A stretch of DNA of 64,000 nucleotides from Chloroflexota bacterium (lineage in GTDB: Bacteria; Chloroflexota; Anaerolineae; Aggregatilineales; Phototrophicaceae). Position numbers and translations under genes: made by a program. Below, in pieces: positions 25,197 through 33,448 of the stretch. The notes under the pieces are model-generated. The model searched no databases. It had not been told where the DNA came from and saw nothing but the letters and a program-made list of their open reading frames with translations. The DNA lies in the NCBI GenBank assembly GCA_026706395.1, contig JAPOYU010000134.1, forward strand, positions 1-64,000, given 5' to 3'. The first letter of the stretch is position 1. Each line of letters begins with the position of its first letter.

Positions 25197-26285
25197 TTAC
25201 CCGGCTCCCGTCAGCGCTACTCCATATCCACAGCGCAAACAGCGCCCGCCATATTGACCCAGGCGCGCCCCGCATCGTCGACAGGGCGGTCCAGCGTTCT
25301 CGCCATATAGCTGCATCAATTCATCGCTCTGCGCTTTCCGCGACGGGCTCGCCGTCAGCCGCGCGCCACAGGTCTCGCAGGTTCGCCCGCCGAAGAGCAG
25401 CGCCCGCGCCAGCGCGCCGCAGCTCGCGCAGTAGCCCGCGTCCGGCATCAACTGACGCTCCCGCCGCAGTTGCTCCGCCAGCGCCAGCACATGCGACATC
25501 TTCAAGGCGCAGGCATGGCCGCCCCGTCCCAGGTTCCGCGTCATTATCCCCAGCGTATGACCCCGCTCATCAAGCAGTGGGTTGCCGCCCGCGTCAGGCA
25601 GTTGTACCGGCGCTATATTCGTATTCAGCCAGGGCTCGCGCGCGCCGCTCGAGTTGGCGACCAGCATTCCTCGCAGCCGCGCGCCTCCGTAGCTCAGCGC
25701 CACAAAGGCCGCGTTTTCCGCCATCATCGCCGGCGGCGCCACGGAGGGCTTTCGCGCCAATTCCACGCCCGCTGCCAGAAATGCGAGATCAAAGCCCGGA
25801 TGACGCCGCAGCACCGGCGCCATGACTTCGCGGTCGTTACCAAGCTGAACCCTGACCTCTACGGCGCTGCCGACCGCGTAACTCGTCGTCGCCAATAGTC
25901 CGTCCCCGCTGACGAACAGGCCGCTGGCCAAGCCGTTGCGCCCGCCGCGAACACCAACTACCGGCGGCGCTTGCTCCAGCTTGATCGGGCGGTCCGCTCG
26001 CCCGCGCATCAATGGCAGATGTTCCGGTTGGGCCGGCCGCGCCAGCAGTTGCTCCAGCCCCTGCTTTATCTGACCGTTAGCCGGATCAAGCTCCAACGCT
26101 CGCTCCAGGCAGCGCCGCTTAAGCTCGATATCTTTGTGCGCCTCCGCCAGCCAGACGAATGCCGCCGCCCGCCCTTTGGCATCCAGCGCCGGCTCGTCGG
26201 CAAGACCACGCAGCCGGCCGGCCGCTTCCTCGACCCGACCATCCTGCATAAGCTCTATCGCCCGCCGCAGTTCGTCCTGCGCCAT
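25197..26285 (-). CDS. protease-fold protein without catalytic residues, with TPR-like N-terminus and two zinc ribbons
   Basis: A 362-residue protein in three parts. Residues about 1-80 are helical and TPR-like (LRRAIELMQDGRVEEAAGRLRG, CLERALELDPANG). Residues about 105-270 have the trypsin/HtrA fold: ASGLFVSGDGLLATT, HPGFDLAFL and NPLLDERGHTLGI. The histidine expected after LATT is tyrosine (TSYAV) and the serine loop GNSGG is replaced by GGNP, so only the aspartate remains: an inactive protease fold. The C-terminus has two C-x2-C...C-x2-C ribbons (CASCGA/CETCGA and CRRCGA/CLRCGY). ATG 26285 was chosen for GCGGGG upstream. It is translationally adjacent to the YbjN-like gene. Probably a scaffold or sensor. 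Confidence 0.72.
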   Translation of the reverse strand: MAQDELRRAIELMQDGRVEEAAGRLRGLADEPALDAKGRAAAFVWLAEAHKDIELKRRCLERALELDPANGQIKQGLEQLLARPAQPEHLPLMRGRADRPIKLEQAPPVVGVRGGRNGLASGLFVSGDGLLATTSYAVGSAVEVRVQLGNDREVMAPVLRRHPGFDLAFLAAGVELARKPSVAPPAMMAENAAFVALSYGGARLRGMLVANSSGAREPWLNTNIAPVQLPDAGGNPLLDERGHTLGIMTRNLGRGGHACALKMSHVLALAEQLRRERQLMPDAGYCASCGALARALLFGGRTCETCGARLTASPSRKAQSDELMQLYGENAGPPCRRCGARLGQYGGRCLRCGYGVALTGAG

Positions 26286-26370
26286 CCAGAACCCCGCCAT
26301 CAATCAGCAATATCAATTCTAGCCCGATTCCGCCTCGCCCGTGCGCGCGCATTAGGCGTCGATTCCGACG

Positions 26371-26416
26371 AAAAAACTCTCTGCCCTCTGTACCCTCGGT
26401 GTATTCGGTGGTTAAA
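26371..26416. repeat. dispersed intergenic repeat, copy 2
   Basis: Related to 24611-24662; the common core is CTCTGTACCCTCGGTGTA followed by TTCGGTGGT. It lies before the RidA-like gene. Confidence 0.5.
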
Positions 26417-26453
26417 ATCATGTGATGACTGCCAGTGAAGGAGAAAGCAAACC

Positions 26454-26933
26454 ATGGAAATCGAAGGCAAACTGACCGAAAAGGGCTTGACGCTGCCGCC
26501 GCCGATCAAGGTACCGCCCGGCCTCGTCTTGCCCTTTTCCTTCGTGCGCTTGCACGGCAACATCGCCTACATCTCCGGCCACGGGCCGCAAAGGGCCGAT
26601 GGCTCGGTCGCCGGGCCTTTCGGCAAAGTCGGCATTGATGTCACTGTCGAGCAGGGCTACGACGCCGCTAAAGCGGTGGCGCTATCCATGCTCGCCAGCC
26701 TCAAACGCGAGCTCGGCGATCTCGACCGCGTCAGCGCCTGGCTGCGGCTGCATGGCATGGTCAACTGCGGGCCCGATTTCGCGGGGCAGCCCGCTGTCAT
26801 CAACGGCTGCTCTGACCTGATCCTGGCGCTCTACGGGCCGGAACGTGGCGCCCACGCCCGCTCCGCCGTCGGCATGGCCTCCCTGCCCTTTAACATGTGC
26901 GTCGAGATCGAAGCGATGGCCGCGATAGATTAG
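26454..26933 (+). CDS. RidA/YjgF-family protein
   Basis: A 159-residue protein of the RidA superfamily, whose best-known members deaminate reactive enamines and imines. It shows AYISGHGPQ, VTVEQGYDAAKAVALSMLASLK, and near the end ARSAVGMASLPFNMCVEIEA with the arginine and glutamate that line the active site in RidA. It is slightly longer than the classic 125-130 residues and matches the YjgF-like subgroup with about 150-160. GGAG lies before ATG 26454. It is convergent with the hydantoinase A gene, three bases apart. Confidence 0.88.
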   Translation: MEIEGKLTEKGLTLPPPIKVPPGLVLPFSFVRLHGNIAYISGHGPQRADGSVAGPFGKVGIDVTVEQGYDAAKAVALSMLASLKRELGDLDRVSAWLRLHGMVNCGPDFAGQPAVINGCSDLILALYGPERGAHARSAVGMASLPFNMCVEIEAMAAID

Positions 26934-26936
26934 CGG

Positions 26937-28916
26937 TCAGACCCGCTCCAGCATCAGATTCATGTAGCCGTCCACCCCCCCGCGCCAGCCGGGCGGCAGG
27001 TATGTCGTGCTGTCCATCTGAAAGACTAAAGCCTCGCCCTCAAACATCGCGCCGGCGCCCAGTTCAGCGCGCTCAAACAGTTTGATCAGGCCAGCTTCCG
27101 GCGACATCTTCTCACCTGCGGTCTTGGCATCATGCGGCTCCACTGGCGCGGTTTCCATGTTCGGTTTGTCGATGCCGCCGATGCCGCTGACGCGGATGTT
27201 GATGATCTCTGCATTCCGCCAGCGCATCGCGTGGCCATAGCTGCGCTCGTGCGCCGCGTGGAAGGCCTCGAGGGCCTCGCCGCTGAAGGGGATATTCAAC
27301 TCGTAGGCTTGCCCCTCGTAGCGCATGTCGAGGCTGACGCTGAAACGCATCTGATCTTCCGCGATGCCTTCCCGCTCAAGTTCGCCCCGCGCCGCCGATA
27401 GCAGCTCGCGCCGATCTTCACTCAGCCGCCCCAGGGCATCCTCATCCGCCCGGCACATCACCGAACGGCTGTACTCCACCACGACATCGGCCAAGAGCAA
27501 ACCCAGCGCGCAGAGCACACCCGGCGCCGGTGGAACCAAAACACGCGGAATCTCCAGCCGGTCCGCCGCCGCGCAGGCATGCAGCGGTCCCGCGCCGCCA
27601 AAGGCCACCAGCGTAAAGTCTCGCGGATCATAGCCCCGCGCGATCGATACATGCCGTATCGCCCGGTCGATGTTGACGGTCGCGATATCCACCACGCCCC
27701 TTGCCGCCTCCGTCACGCTCAGCCCGGTCCGCCGCGCCAATCGCTCCAGCGCCCGCTCCCCAGCTTCCAAATCCAGCGCCATCGTACCGCCGAGGAAGCG
27801 CTCGCTGTCCAAGCGTCCCAAAACCGCGTTGGCGTCGCTGAGCGTGACCTGCCCCCCGCCCAGCCCATAGACCACCGGTCCCGGATTCGCCCCGGCCGAT
27901 TCTGGACCGACGCGCAAGGCGCCGCCGGCATCGACCCGCGCGATCGACCCGCCGCCCGCGCCGATCGTCTCGATATCGAGCATCCGCACCCGCAGCGGCA
28001 GTCCGTCGATGGAGGATTCCGGTCGCGGCTGTGGCTCGCCCGCCACCAGCGCCACATCGGTCGATGTCCCGCCCATGTCCAGCGTGATGATCGATTCATA
28101 ACCCGCCAGTTGCGCCAGATGAAAGGCGCCCATCAAGCCCGCCGCCGGGCCGCTCAGCGCAGTATGAATCGCACCCTGCCGCACGCGCCCCGCGCGCATC
28201 ACGCCGCCGTCCGACTTCATGATCCGCAAGGATGTCGCCGCCGGCAGCGCCTCTTCCAGCCGCCCGATATAGCGCGACATCACCGGCCGCACGTAGGCTT
28301 CCAGCGCTACCGTGCTCGCCCGCTCATATTCGCGGAACTCCGGCAGCACTTCCGCCGACAGCGCCACCTGCCAGCCCTCTTCCACGATGCCCCGCTCAAG
28401 TATCCGCCGCTTGATCGCCCGCTCATGCGCCGCGTCCACATAACTGAACAGCAGACAAACCGCAATCGCATCGACCTGGTCCCGTTCCACCTGGTCCAGC
28501 ACTTCATCCAGCCCCGCCATGTCCAGTGGCGTCAGCGCCTCGCCGCGGAAGTCCAGCCGCTCCTCCACCTCATAGCAGCGCTCGCGCGGGATCAGCGGCG
28601 GCGGAATCCGCGGATGAATATCGTAGAGCGCCGGCCGGTCCTGCCGCCCGATGAAGAGCAGGTCGCGGAAACCGGCGGTGGTGATCAGCGCCGCTCGCGC
28701 CCCTTTGCGCTCGAGAATCGCGTTAGTCGCCACAGTCGATCCATGCGCCACCTGCTCCAGCGCCGCCAAGCCGCCCGGACTGATCGCTTCCAAGCCGGCC
28801 AGCATCGAAAGCTCCGGCTGCCCCGGATTGCTCAGCAGCTTGTGAATCGTCAGCCGCCCGCCTTCGCTCAACACCAGATCGGTAAAGGTTCCGCCGATAT
28901 CTACGCCCGCTCGCAT
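26937..28916 (-). CDS. hyuA: hydantoinase/oxoprolinase A subunit (HyuA type)
   Basis: A 659-residue ATP-dependent hydantoinase or 5-oxoprolinase subunit. It starts with the ASKHA-fold phosphate loop VDIGGTFTDLVL, has HGSTVATNAI, TLDMGGTSTDVALV (second phosphate motif), IGAGGGSIARVD and FGGAGPLHACAAA. The enzyme class opens cyclic amides (hydantoins, 5-oxoproline, N-methylhydantoin) using ATP. ATG 28916 is chosen over TTG 28919. The partner HyuB is encoded upstream on the same strand but is separated by an Hsp20 gene on the other strand. Confidence 0.9.
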   Translation of the reverse strand: MRAGVDIGGTFTDLVLSEGGRLTIHKLLSNPGQPELSMLAGLEAISPGGLAALEQVAHGSTVATNAILERKGARAALITTAGFRDLLFIGRQDRPALYDIHPRIPPPLIPRERCYEVEERLDFRGEALTPLDMAGLDEVLDQVERDQVDAIAVCLLFSYVDAAHERAIKRRILERGIVEEGWQVALSAEVLPEFREYERASTVALEAYVRPVMSRYIGRLEEALPAATSLRIMKSDGGVMRAGRVRQGAIHTALSGPAAGLMGAFHLAQLAGYESIITLDMGGTSTDVALVAGEPQPRPESSIDGLPLRVRMLDIETIGAGGGSIARVDAGGALRVGPESAGANPGPVVYGLGGGQVTLSDANAVLGRLDSERFLGGTMALDLEAGERALERLARRTGLSVTEAARGVVDIATVNIDRAIRHVSIARGYDPRDFTLVAFGGAGPLHACAAADRLEIPRVLVPPAPGVLCALGLLLADVVVEYSRSVMCRADEDALGRLSEDRRELLSAARGELEREGIAEDQMRFSVSLDMRYEGQAYELNIPFSGEALEAFHAAHERSYGHAMRWRNAEIINIRVSGIGGIDKPNMETAPVEPHDAKTAGEKMSPEAGLIKLFERAELGAGAMFEGEALVFQMDSTTYLPPGWRGGVDGYMNLMLERV

Positions 28917-29149
28917 CAAGCCCGCCTCGTACTCTTAGCGTCCACAATCAATCATCCCATCATATCATTTGCCCGCCTCAAATGCGTCCCCGCCACTCCT
29001 GACTTCCGCACGGTGGCCACACCCTCGATGCCGCGCCAACACATCGCTTACGCGGCTCATTGATATTTCTTATACCGCGCTTCCATTCCTCATACATCGC
29101 TATCATATCCTGTAATCGTATCAAGACTGTATGCAAAGGAGACAGAGAA

Positions 29150-29587
29150 ATGATGATTCGCACCCGCAGCCCCTACTTCCGTCTGGTTGACGATCTGCTG
29201 AACGAAGGCTTTCCCTGGCTGGGCAGCGGCCACTCCGAAGCGCGCGGTTACGGCCTCGCCCTCGATGTCGAGGAAACGCCGAACGCCTACACCGTCCGCG
29301 CCAACCTGCCCGGCATCAAGCAAGAGGACATCAGCGTCAACATCCACGAAGATGTCCTGACGATCACCGGTGAAACCGCCGCGGACAATCGCGCCGAAGA
29401 CAGCAAGGCGCTCATTCGCGAACGGCGCTTCGGCAAGTTCAGCCGCAGCCTGCGCTTCCCGGCCGCTGTCAATGGCGACGCCGTCGAAGCCAGCTTCGAA
29501 AACGGTGTCCTCAGCATCACCCTGCCCAAGGCCGATCATGTCCAGCCGCGGCAGATCCCGGTCAACATCGCCAGCAAGGATAACTAA
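29150..29587 (+). CDS. small heat shock protein Hsp20
   Basis: A 145-residue alpha-crystallin-type chaperone. After an N-terminal arm (FRLVDDLLNEGFPWLG) comes the alpha-crystallin domain, about residues 40-130: ALDVEETPNAYTVRANLPG, EDISVNIHEDVLTITGE, ERRFGKFSRSLRFP and the GVLSITLPK strand, then a C-terminal QIPVNIA that contains an I-x-V-like anchor motif. It binds unfolding proteins in oligomers. ATG 29150 has AAAGGAGA upstream. It lies on + between the two minus-strand hydantoinase genes. No CIRCE element was seen. Confidence 0.92.
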   Translation: MMIRTRSPYFRLVDDLLNEGFPWLGSGHSEARGYGLALDVEETPNAYTVRANLPGIKQEDISVNIHEDVLTITGETAADNRAEDSKALIRERRFGKFSRSLRFPAAVNGDAVEASFENGVLSITLPKADHVQPRQIPVNIASKDN

Positions 29588-29864
29588 GCCAAGAGCTTTG
29601 CCATACCAGAGCGGTAGACCTAAGCCTCTATCGCTCTTTTCATTCCACCAGGCGGTCAATCGCATTGTAGAAGAGAGGCCGGGGATTGAGGATAACAACT
29701 AAATACTAATAAATTTCATACTAAATTGCTACAATAAAGCCGAACCTAACCTGCAAGTTATCCGCCAATATATGTCCCGGATATGTCCAAACAATGTCCA
29801 ATACTTTCAATAAATCATCAGTTTTTCGCGCGACCTCGCATACGCCGAATCGCCATTTCCCCGC

Positions 29865-31427
29865 TCAGGCGCGTACTTCGCCCCAGCCGCCGCCGCCGGG
29901 CGTCTCGATCACCACGCGATCGCTCGCAGACAGCGCTCCGCTGTACTTTCCGCCGACCGTCTCGGCCTGTCCCGCTCGTATCACCGTATTCAGACCGCGC
30001 TTTCCGGGCTGCCCGCCATTCACGCCGTAGGGCGCGCGCAGCCGCCGCTCGGCATTTATGGTGACCGTGGCCGGGACCAGCAGCTCATACTCGCGCAGGA
30101 TGCCATCACCGCCGCGATGCCGCCCGGCGCCGCCACTGCCATCGCGCAGCTGATAGCGCAGGACGCGCAGCGGCAGGCTGTACTCCAAGGCTTCCACGGG
30201 CGTATTCAGCGTATTGGTCATGTGGCAGTGCCGCCCGGACAAGCCATTCCCCCGGCCCGAGGCGCCATGCCCGCCGCCCAGCGTCTCGTAGTAGACGAAT
30301 TGCTCATCGCCGATTGCGCCACCGACGGCGAAGTTGTTCATCGTCCCCTGCGATGCCGCCGGCAGAAGCTCCGGCATGGCCTTCGCCAGCGCGCCCAGCA
30401 CGGTATCGACGATGCGCTGGCTCGTCTCGGTGTTGCCCACCACCACCGCCGCCGGGAAGCGCGGATTCAAGACGCTGCCTTCGGGTGTGATCACCTCGAC
30501 CGGCTGAAAGCAGCCGTGGTTCACCGGGATGTCCTCATCCGCCAGCAGCCGCACGCAATACCAGGTGGCCGAGCGTACTATCGCCGGGACGGCGTTGACA
30601 TTGCCCAGGACCTGCGGCGCGCTGCCGGCGAAGTCGACGCGCATGGCCTCGCCCTCGACATCAATGCGCACTTGTATTGGAATCTCGAATTCCGCTTGTC
30701 CATCGCCTTCCATGGCGTCGCGGAAGCGGTAGACGCCGTCGGGAATGCGGGCGATGACCGCCTCAGTCATTTGCCGGGAATAGGTCAGCAGAGCGGCCGC
30801 ATGCTCCGCCGTCGCCTCGACGCCATGCTCGATCATCATGTCGGCGATGCGGCTCTCGCCGATGCGATGGGCCGCCAGCTGGGCCTCCAAATCGCCGATA
30901 CGCTCTTCGGGGTCCCGGCTGTTCGCCACGATCAGCACCAGCGCGCCCTCGTTCATCCAGCCGCTCAGCTTCAGCTTCAGCGGGGGAATGATGATGCCCT
31001 CTTGATAGAGTTCCGTGCTCAGCGGGGCCGAGCCCGGCGTCATGCCTCCGACATCGGCATGGTGCGCCCGGCTGGCGACGAAATAGGACAGCTCGCCACC
31101 GGCGAATACCGGCGATATCATCGTGATATCGGGCAGATGCGTCCCGCCGTGATAGGGGTCGTTCAGCACGACGACATCGCCCGGGAAAAACTCCTCGAAC
31201 TCGGCGACGGCGGCCGCCACTGATGCCGGCATGCTGCCCAGATGCACCGGGATATGCGCCGCCTGGGCGATCATGCGCGCCTCGGCGTCGAAGACCGCGC
31301 AGCTGAAATCGAGCCGCTCGCGGATATTCGGGCTGAAGCTCGACCGCCGCAGGGTCGCGCCCATTTCTTCGGCGACGGCCGCGAAGAGATTCTTGAAGAC
31401 TTCCAGGCTTATGGCGTCAACCGGCAT
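29865..31427 (-). CDS. hyuB: hydantoinase/oxoprolinase B subunit (HyuB type)
   Basis: A 520-residue HyuB-type subunit. It begins with SLEVFKNLFAAVAEEMGATLRRSSFSPNIRERLDFSCAVFD and continues with IPVHLGSMPASV, NDPYHGGTHLPDITM and SRAHHADVGGMTPGS, all hallmark stretches of this family, and GDGILREYEL near the end. Typical length 500-570. It would form a complex with HyuA for ATP-dependent opening of cyclic amides. Start ATG 31427 opens directly into conserved sequence. The 438-base hsp20 gene separates it from hyuA. Confidence 0.9.
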   Translation of the reverse strand: MPVDAISLEVFKNLFAAVAEEMGATLRRSSFSPNIRERLDFSCAVFDAEARMIAQAAHIPVHLGSMPASVAAAVAEFEEFFPGDVVVLNDPYHGGTHLPDITMISPVFAGGELSYFVASRAHHADVGGMTPGSAPLSTELYQEGIIIPPLKLKLSGWMNEGALVLIVANSRDPEERIGDLEAQLAAHRIGESRIADMMIEHGVEATAEHAAALLTYSRQMTEAVIARIPDGVYRFRDAMEGDGQAEFEIPIQVRIDVEGEAMRVDFAGSAPQVLGNVNAVPAIVRSATWYCVRLLADEDIPVNHGCFQPVEVITPEGSVLNPRFPAAVVVGNTETSQRIVDTVLGALAKAMPELLPAASQGTMNNFAVGGAIGDEQFVYYETLGGGHGASGRGNGLSGRHCHMTNTLNTPVEALEYSLPLRVLRYQLRDGSGGAGRHRGGDGILREYELLVPATVTINAERRLRAPYGVNGGQPGKRGLNTVIRAGQAETVGGKYSGALSASDRVVIETPGGGGWGEVRA

Positions 31428-31691
31428 TGTATCTCGCTTTCTATTGTTGTCGTATTGTGTCCGAAACTAGCACAGATCGCGCTGGCTGCAAAGCTGGCGA
31501 ACCTATTCGGCGATGAACCGACCTGTTTTCATCCGCTGCCGCGCAGAAGCAAATCCAAGTTCATCATGCGAAAAGGCGATCGGTAGTAGATGGCGCAGGC
31601 GGTCCAATGGCTCGCCCCTACAAGGCTTGTCCAGTGATGGTAAGATGCAGCCTGTGCAATCCAGCAACACTGTCAACTGGGGAACTTGTCG

Positions 31692-32342
31692 GTGAAAGTA
31701 CTGCTTTTCGCCAATGGCGCCATCAGCCAAGGGGCCGCGCTTCGGCGCGCGCTGGCGGAGGCAGACGGCACTCGCATCATCTGCGCTGACGGCGGCGCGC
31801 TGCACGCCCGGGCGCTTGGCCTACAGCCACATACCATCATCGGAGATCTCGACTCGCTGACGGCGGCAGAAGTCGCTAACTTCAGAGCGGCCGGCAGCCA
31901 GGTTCTTTCCTTCCCAGCGGAGAAAGACGAGACCGATCTTGAGCTGGCGCTGCTGCATTGCCGCGAGATCGGCGCGAAATCCGTGACGATCATTGGCGCG
32001 CTTGGGGGCCGCTTCGACCAGACCGTCGCCAATCTCTATCTGCTGACGCTGCCAGCAATAAGTGGCATGAGGATCATCCTCGTCGATGGCGATCAGACCG
32101 TTCGCGTATTGTCTCCCGGCATACATTCGCTGGAAGGCGAGGCGGGTGATACCATCTCGCTCATTCCTCTCAGCGCCAGCGCCGACGGCATCAGGACGCA
32201 TAATCTGAAATATCCGCTTAATGACGAATCCTTGCTGCAGGGACCAGCGCGCGGCATCAGCAATGTCATGCTGGCGGAACGCGCCGAGGTCAGCTTCCGC
32301 CAGGGCAGGCTGCTGCTTGTGCATAGCGCAGGGCGAGCCTGA
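31692..32342 (+). CDS. thiamine pyrophosphokinase
   Basis: A 216-residue thiamine diphosphokinase, transferring pyrophosphate from ATP to thiamine in the cytoplasm. Visible motifs: ICADGGALHARALG, IIGDLDSLTAAE, PAEKDETDLELAL (metal and substrate acids) and IIGALGGRFDQTVANLYLL. A C-terminal beta part (GDTISLIPLSASADGI, LKYPLND) is the thiamine-binding domain. I use GTG 31692, because GGGGA sits eight or nine bases before it; TTG 31686 is too near. It overlaps the DUF402 gene by one base (TGATG), so the two are co-translated. Confidence 0.88.
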   Translation: MKVLLFANGAISQGAALRRALAEADGTRIICADGGALHARALGLQPHTIIGDLDSLTAAEVANFRAAGSQVLSFPAEKDETDLELALLHCREIGAKSVTIIGALGGRFDQTVANLYLLTLPAISGMRIILVDGDQTVRVLSPGIHSLEGEAGDTISLIPLSASADGIRTHNLKYPLNDESLLQGPARGISNVMLAERAEVSFRQGRLLLVHSAGRA

Positions 32343-32818
32343 TGGGCGATTTCACCATTATCAAGCGCGATGCTTTCGGGAAAGAGGAGCTTTCGTACAA
32401 AGGCGTCCTGGTCTCTCGAAGCGAAACCTGCGTCTGCATCGACGCCCGCTTCGCCTTGCCCGATCGCGATTTGGGTTTTCTTCACTTGCGGCGCGGCGAC
32501 TTGTTCCGCGAATGGTTCTACAGCGACCGCTGGTACAACATCTTCCTGGTGCAGGATGTCGATACGCACGCCGTCAAGGGCTGGTACTGCAACATCACGC
32601 GGCCTGCGGTAATCGCGGCGGAGCAGGCGTCGGCGGAAGATCTGGCGCTGGATGTCTTTGTCACTCCCGATGGACGGACGCTCCTGCTCGATGAAGCCGA
32701 ATTCGCCGAGTTGAACTTGCCGGCCGAAGAGCAGCGGAAAGCATGGCAGGCGGTCGAGTCAATCAAGACACTGGTTGCCGAACGCCTGCCGCCGTTTGAT
32801 GCGATACCGATACTGTGA
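32342..32818 (+). CDS. DUF402 family protein
   Basis: A 158-residue protein of the DUF402 (FAU-1/YgaC-like) group, whose known members are phosphatases for nucleoside di- and triphosphates or RNA-associated. The pattern is clear: FREWFYSDRWYNIFLVQD, VKGWYCNITRP and DLALDVFVTPDGRTLLLDEAEF, holding the acidic metal-binding residues. Its start codon overlaps the thiamine pyrophosphokinase stop. The exact substrate is unknown. Confidence 0.82.
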   Translation: MGDFTIIKRDAFGKEELSYKGVLVSRSETCVCIDARFALPDRDLGFLHLRRGDLFREWFYSDRWYNIFLVQDVDTHAVKGWYCNITRPAVIAAEQASAEDLALDVFVTPDGRTLLLDEAEFAELNLPAEEQRKAWQAVESIKTLVAERLPPFDAIPIL

Positions 32819-32845
32819 TGCTCGTGAAACGAAGCGGAGCCGGGC

Positions 32846-33307
32846 TTACTCCAGGTCCGGGCGAATCACCAGGACGGGCGCGTTGATATCGTGCATGACC
32901 TTGTTGGCGACGCTGCCGAATACGAGCCGCGCCAAGCCGGAGTGACCGTGCGTGGTCATCACGACCAGGTCGGCTTCTTCCCCTTCGACATATTCGATAA
33001 TATGCTGCGCCACACCGACCGCGTCAATGATGTGCAAGCGACAGCCGACGCCCTCCGCCCGCACTTCGTTGCGCAAGGCAAGCAAATGCTGCTTGATCTC
33101 CTCCCGAATCCGGTTCGCCAATTCATATTCGCCGGCGATCGCCAGGGAATCGACGAATTCGTGCATCGGCGGCGTGAATATATGCAGCAGTATCACTTCG
33201 CCCTCGCTGATGCGCGCGAAATCTACGGCATAGGGAATCGCGCGCTCGCTCCAGGCAGAACCATCGGTCGGTACCACAATCTTGTTGAACGGACGGTGTT
33301 GAAACAT
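32846..33307 (-). CDS. universal stress protein UspA family
   Basis: A 153-residue cytoplasmic UspA-type protein. The first strand and loop KIVVPTDGSAWSERAIPYAVDFAR and the final VVMTTHGHSGLARLVFGSVANKVMHDINAPVLVI contain the G-x2-G-x9-G-S/T pattern used for ATP binding. ATG 33307 was selected because upstream residues are not UspA-like. TATACT on the minus strand at 33345-33350 may be its -10. Divergent from the PucC-like carrier. Confidence 0.9.
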   Translation of the reverse strand: MFQHRPFNKIVVPTDGSAWSERAIPYAVDFARISEGEVILLHIFTPPMHEFVDSLAIAGEYELANRIREEIKQHLLALRNEVRAEGVGCRLHIIDAVGVAQHIIEYVEGEEADLVVMTTHGHSGLARLVFGSVANKVMHDINAPVLVIRPDLE

Positions 33308-33344
33308 CAGAACCTCACTCCCAGGGTCAGTCAAACTTGATTTC

Positions 33345-33350
33345 AGTATA
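33345..33350 (-). promoter_or_regulatory. possible -10 element of the uspA-like gene
   Basis: TATACT, 37 bases before the start codon at 33307; no convincing -35. Confidence 0.35.
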
Positions 33351-33383
33351 GCATAGTTTCTTATCGATCTTGTATGTATTGTA

Positions 33384-33411
33384 TTGACCGCTGCGGCAAA
33401 ACCTGTATAAT
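33384..33411 (+). promoter_or_regulatory. promoter of the PucC-like carrier gene
   Basis: TTGACC (33384-33389) and TATAAT (33406-33411), 16-base spacer, 37 bases before ATG 33449. One of the best matches to a primary-sigma promoter in the window. Confidence 0.6.
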
Positions 33412-33448
33412 CCCTCGCGGAAATCTGCATAATTCTAAGTAATCATGT

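Noticed and set aside
27579..29063. 494-residue + strand frame over hyuA
   Set aside because: Arg/Pro/His-rich shadow of the hydantoinase gene, no family motif.
31603..31622. another CCCCTACA-ending inverted repeat
   Set aside because: Only the right half is recognisable; no pairing left arm.
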